This document shows, one piece after another, positions 60,128-64,000 of a DNA stretch of 64,000 nt. The notes under the pieces are model-generated. The model was not told the DNA's origin and made no database searches. It was given only the letters and a program-made list of their open reading frames with translations. Location of the stretch: contig CM032666.1 in the NCBI GenBank assembly GCA_019095985.1, positions 45,952,703 to 46,016,702 on the forward strand, in the 5' to 3' direction. The position numbers and the translations under genes are program-made. How positions within the stretch are numbered: position 1 is the stretch's first letter; every line of letters starts with the position of its first letter. This stretch comes from Streblospio benedicti (taxonomy: Eukaryota; Annelida; Polychaeta; Spionida; Spionidae).

Positions 60128-63100
60128 GGTGGCAGCGGTTTTTTTTTATCACGGCTTGATCACCACACTGCCTTAAAGTCCTTGTTCATACCTGCGTATA
60201 TATGTATAGTCGTGAGATATGACGATGGAAGCAACTCTCACAAAACTCCGAAACTTATCTTGGAATAAGACTTTGATTTTGCTGAGTCACGGTTAACTTC
60301 GATGACATTGTGGAGAGAGGTAACATCTACTAAGTATGGTGCAAGAAACCAACGATGGCTACGGTCCGCTACAGCCAAAGCATTGAAGCAGTGGGCATTA
60401 ACTGAGGAAGAGACCATTACGACGTTTGAGGCATGGAAAACAACATCCTCTACATATTGTCTCTTGAGAAGTTCTCCCTGTTTCTTAAGGCTGATGCAAA
60501 ATGGGCACAGAATAAAAACAACCCAACGTAGAGGTTACACTGGAGATGATGCAGCAGTTAAAGCAGCTAATTAGAAGCTATTCCTAGGTCAGATAGCGAA
60601 CTTTGCACCGATTATCTCCAGAAGCTCAATAATGAAGAACTCCACATCACTCACTGGAATTTTGTACACCATAAGACTTTTATTATGGCATACAATACAA
60701 TGGAGCGCGCTTCATCGACTTCACTAGCATCAAATCATCACCAGAAAAACGACATGAAGCTCTATACCAAGAATTAACCGCTTTCGTCGAAGATAATCTG
60801 CTAGAGCCCAGTTGCGGACTTACCCATCATGGAGACAATATTACCGAAGATGAAGAAATGAAAACCGACGTTGGAGAATATGATTGTACTCACGTGGCTT
60901 CAACTCATCAACATAGAGTTACCGCAATTAGTGAATGAGCGATTCGGGACCGAGCTACGACAGAGGACACTAGCATCCATAAAGAATGAGATTTCTCAGT
61001 CCCTACCTTCTATGTTGAGCAAGTTGCAGTCACCAGACGAGAGTACAGTATTGTTCACTCGTTCAAGAACCGGGTCAAGATCTCAAGTACAGGCATGGAA
61101 AGAGTGCCCCATATGTAAAGCAGCGAATAGGCGCTCATACGATCATTTCCTAACCCAATGGAAATATTTGTCTGATCACGACAGAAAGTACTTACAAAGA
61201 AAGGAAAAAAAAAGAAGTCACGTAAGATTACAGTGGAGGTTCCCATATCATGAGTCCGATGAATCCGTTAGAGATGAAGACTACGGGTTTAAGGCTACAA
61301 CAGACGTATCATCACCGTCGTGAAGAAGGTTAGTACAAAGAAGTCGCTGCAGTTCAAAGCATTCTACAGAGAACATCCCGTAACATTGACGCGAGATACT
61401 GGTGCTGAAACGAATATGGTAAAAGTGAAAAAAACACTCACACTGCAGTGGAAGCTGATGGTACAACACCTCTTCATATTGTTGGAGAGACTGTGTTCAC
61501 CGTGTCTCGGCTGGGTATCGACATGAAATTGGAGGCCCTTGTTGTCTCAGATATCGATGTGGATATCCTCGCAGGCATACCTTTCATGTCCATAAATGAT
61601 GTTGCAGTTAGACCTTCTCGTCATGAGATTACATTGATTGGTAAGGAGGTAATTCTATTCGTTATGATCAGCCCGCACCACCATCAGTGTCGCATCGTAT
61701 CCGTCGCACGCAGGCATATGTCTTACGCGCCCCATCAACGCCGACAACAATCTGGCCAGGAGATCATCGACATACCCGCGGATATATCCGACCACGACGT
61801 TGTAGCTGTGGAGCCCAGAGTTGATTTGAAGAAGTGTGAGTGGACAGCCCCGTCTCTAAACGACGTCATTGATGGTCGAATTAGACTTGTCAACTCGTCT
61901 ATCGCCCCAATCACACTCAGTAAAGGTGAACATTCTTGCCAAGTACTACCTACCCAAGTACCAAGCAATGAGAGTATTCAGGTAGTCAGCAAAGACACGA
62001 ATGTCAACAAAGCAACAAAGCCAAATGATAGTCTTTTTCTGATAACGTTTTCGTGGACACTGATCGCATATTGCCCGTCGCTGACAGAAAAGACTTCCAG
62101 GGCATCCTAGCTCTGTCGTTACGATTCTGTGTTTGATGCAAAATATCAAGGCTACAACGGTTTCTTTGGAAAACACGAAGCAGTAGTAAACATGGGACCA
62201 GTCCTTCCACCCCAAAGAAAAGGCCGCGTACCACAGTATTCCAAAAATAAGTTAGATGAGTTACAAGAGGCATTTGACCAATTGGAAACAGCAGGCGTAG
62301 TCCAGAGACCTGTAGATGCTAATGTAGTCATCGAATATCTGAACCCGTCATTTTTTCGTCAAGAAACCCAGTGGAGGGTATCGCCTAGTAACTGCATTCG
62401 CGATGTCGGCAGATACTGCAAGCCATCACCGTCCATCATGCCAGATGTTGACAGTACATTACGCATCATAGCAAGCTGGAAGTATATCATTGTCACTAAC
62501 CTTACCACCGCATTCTACCAGATTCCTTTGTCTCATGAATCACAGAAGTTCTGCGGTGTAGCTGCCCACTTTAAAGGGACACGTGTATATCGTAGAGCTA
62601 CCATGGGTATGCCTGGGTCCGAAACAGAATTAGAGGAGTTAATGTGCAAAGTTGTGGGTCATATGGTTCCGAAGGCAGCGTTGCCAAGCTTCGCAGATGA
62701 CTAGTATTGTGGTGGGTAATACGCCAGCAGAGTTACTGAGAAACTTCAGTCGTCTCCTGGAAGCCTTAGAGAAATGTGATCTGCGTCTGAGCGCCAAAGA
62801 AGACTATCATTTGTCCAGAGACAACAACTATCCTTGGCTGGATTTAGCAGGACGGTTCCATATGTGCAAGTCCCCATCGCATCTCCACTTTTGTGCCAGG
62901 CCAAACCGCCATCAACGGTTAAAGGCATGAGGTCCTTCATCGGGGCATATAAATTCCTGAGTAGAGTTGTACCCGACTGTGCCACTGCGATATCACCCCT
63001 TGACGATGCCATTGCTGGTATGGCTAGTCAGGAGAAGGTTACGTGGACAGGACCGCTGCAGACACACTTCTCGCAAAAGCTCAACACCAGTTGCAGCAAC

Positions 63101-64000
63101 ACGAGAGCATCACGCTTCCTCTTTCCATGGATAAACTGTGGATTGTGACAGATGGTTCCGTGAAAAGCACAGGTATTGAGAGTACTTTTGTACATCAGTA
63201 GAGGGAAAAAGCTACTACTAGCCGGATTCTTCAGCGCGAAACTCGGTAAACATCACACAAAATGGCTCCCATGTGAGATTGAAACCCTGGGAATCACAAT
63301 GTCTGTAAAGCACTTCGCCCTGTTCATCGTATAATCCAAATATCAGTGTGTTCTGTGTTAACGGACAGCAAACCGTGCGTCCAGGCGATGGAGCTTACAG
63401 AGGAGAGTGGTCGGATAGCCCAAGGGTAGCTTACATTCGTATCAATGGCAAGTCACTATCAAGTATCTGTTCAGCATTTAGCAGGCAGAGTAAACGCACC
63501 ATCTGATTTTGCCAGCCGCAATGTGCCTGAGTGTACAAATCCGTCGTGTCAGATATGCTGTTTCGTCAATATGAGCTCTGAGTGTGTTGTCCGCACCTTA
63601 CAAGTGAGTGATGTTCTATCTGGATCAGGAGTAACACCATTTGCAAACAGACCATCATGGATATCGTTACGGCTGAAATCCCATTATTTTGGTGCCCTTA
63701 AAAATGTGGGGTCAGCTACCTTCTGTTCTATAACTATTTGGGCATCCATCACTTTAACATCACCTTGCATGGTGCCCCCACTTGCTGTTCCTCCANNNNN
63801 NNNNNNNNNNNNNNNNNNNNNNNNNNNNNNNNNNNNNNNNNNNNNNNNNNNNNNNNNNNNNNNNNNNNNNNNNNNNNNNNNNNNNNNNNNNNNNNTGATG
63901 TTTGCCTTGAATTACCTTAAAACTTGTTGTTCAGAAAGGGGAGATGTTGTGGTTTTGTGTGTAAACTACGCTATTATGTGTCTTATGCATGTATTTGCTA
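60128..64000 (+). mobile_element. Ty3/gypsy-like LTR retrotransposon fossil (continues past window)
   Basis: Parts in order on the plus strand: a primer-site-like TGGTGGCAGCGG (60128-60139), a gag-like region (about 60300-61300), an aspartic protease with a DTGAE active site (about 61395), a reverse transcriptase region (about 62200-62950), an RNase H/connection region (about 63130-63560), and a purine tract AGAAAGGGGAGA followed by TGTTGTGG, the likely start of the 3' LTR (63945). The element is broken in many places (of the order of ten) and interrupted by an assembly gap. No match to the start of the 3' LTR was seen in the 2 kb upstream, so the 5' LTR is missing or incomplete. It looks old relative to the LINEs beside it. 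Confidence 0.85.
63796..63895. other. Assembly gap, 100 N
   Basis: A run of exactly 100 N inside the LTR retrotransposon. Confidence 1.

Overview
The window is AT-rich eukaryotic DNA with many spliceosomal introns, TA microsatellites and a dense, mostly decayed set of transposable elements. The recognisable genes are conserved animal genes: CPT1, a Rabin8/GRAB-type Rab GEF, MED14 and a Rab39-like relic. The mix of CR1/L2/Jockey-like LINEs, a Penelope-type GIY-YIG fragment, piggyBac- and hAT-like non-autonomous elements and tRNA-headed SINEs suggests an invertebrate, perhaps a lophotrochozoan. That last step is inference; I cannot name the species.

Layout. At 1-139 on the minus strand is the first coding exon of carnitine palmitoyltransferase 1, running off the left edge. 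From 0.14 to 7.4 kb lie a TA microsatellite, three small hairpin MITEs, a tRNA-headed SINE and an internally deleted LINE. From 7.4 to 25.05 kb on the plus strand is a Rabin8-family gene in at least 11 coding exons (389 residues from the first in-frame ATG), with a candidate 54-nt cassette exon. Its introns hold two decayed LINE copies, a Penelope-type remnant, a TIR element whose ends carry CTCF-like motifs, and nested palindromes. From 28.997 to 47.574 kb on the minus strand is what looks like a complete MED14 gene. I resolved 30 coding exons whose lengths and phases add up to 1,416 codons plus a stop. The two genes converge across about 3.9 kb.

MED14 introns hold the most unusual repeat: a miniature LTR retrotransposon (TRIM type) at 37.20-38.62 kb. 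Each of its two 372-bp LTRs carries a TATA-like box and a tRNA-like module with pol III A/B boxes and a perfect 7-bp acceptor stem. One LTR is split by a 232-bp MITE with a 6-bp target duplication, and the other LTR is the empty site. The 4.9-kb MED14 intron 2 is almost filled by a piggyBac-like element that contains an N gap flanked by near-identical sequence.

From 47.6 to 53.7 kb are intergenic repeats, a GC-rich island, a 1,365-bp hAT-like element with 13-bp TIRs, a foldback element and a two-exon Rab39-like pseudogene. From 56.5 kb to the right edge is mostly retroelement: two truncated LINEs in tandem, then a broken Ty3/gypsy-like LTR element whose 3' LTR appears to start 56 bp before the window ends.

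The host genes are unrelated in pathway: mitochondrial fatty-acid import, Rab8 activation in membrane traffic, and Mediator-dependent transcription. I see no sign of co-regulation. All calls come from reading the sequence and remembered family sequences; no database search was run.
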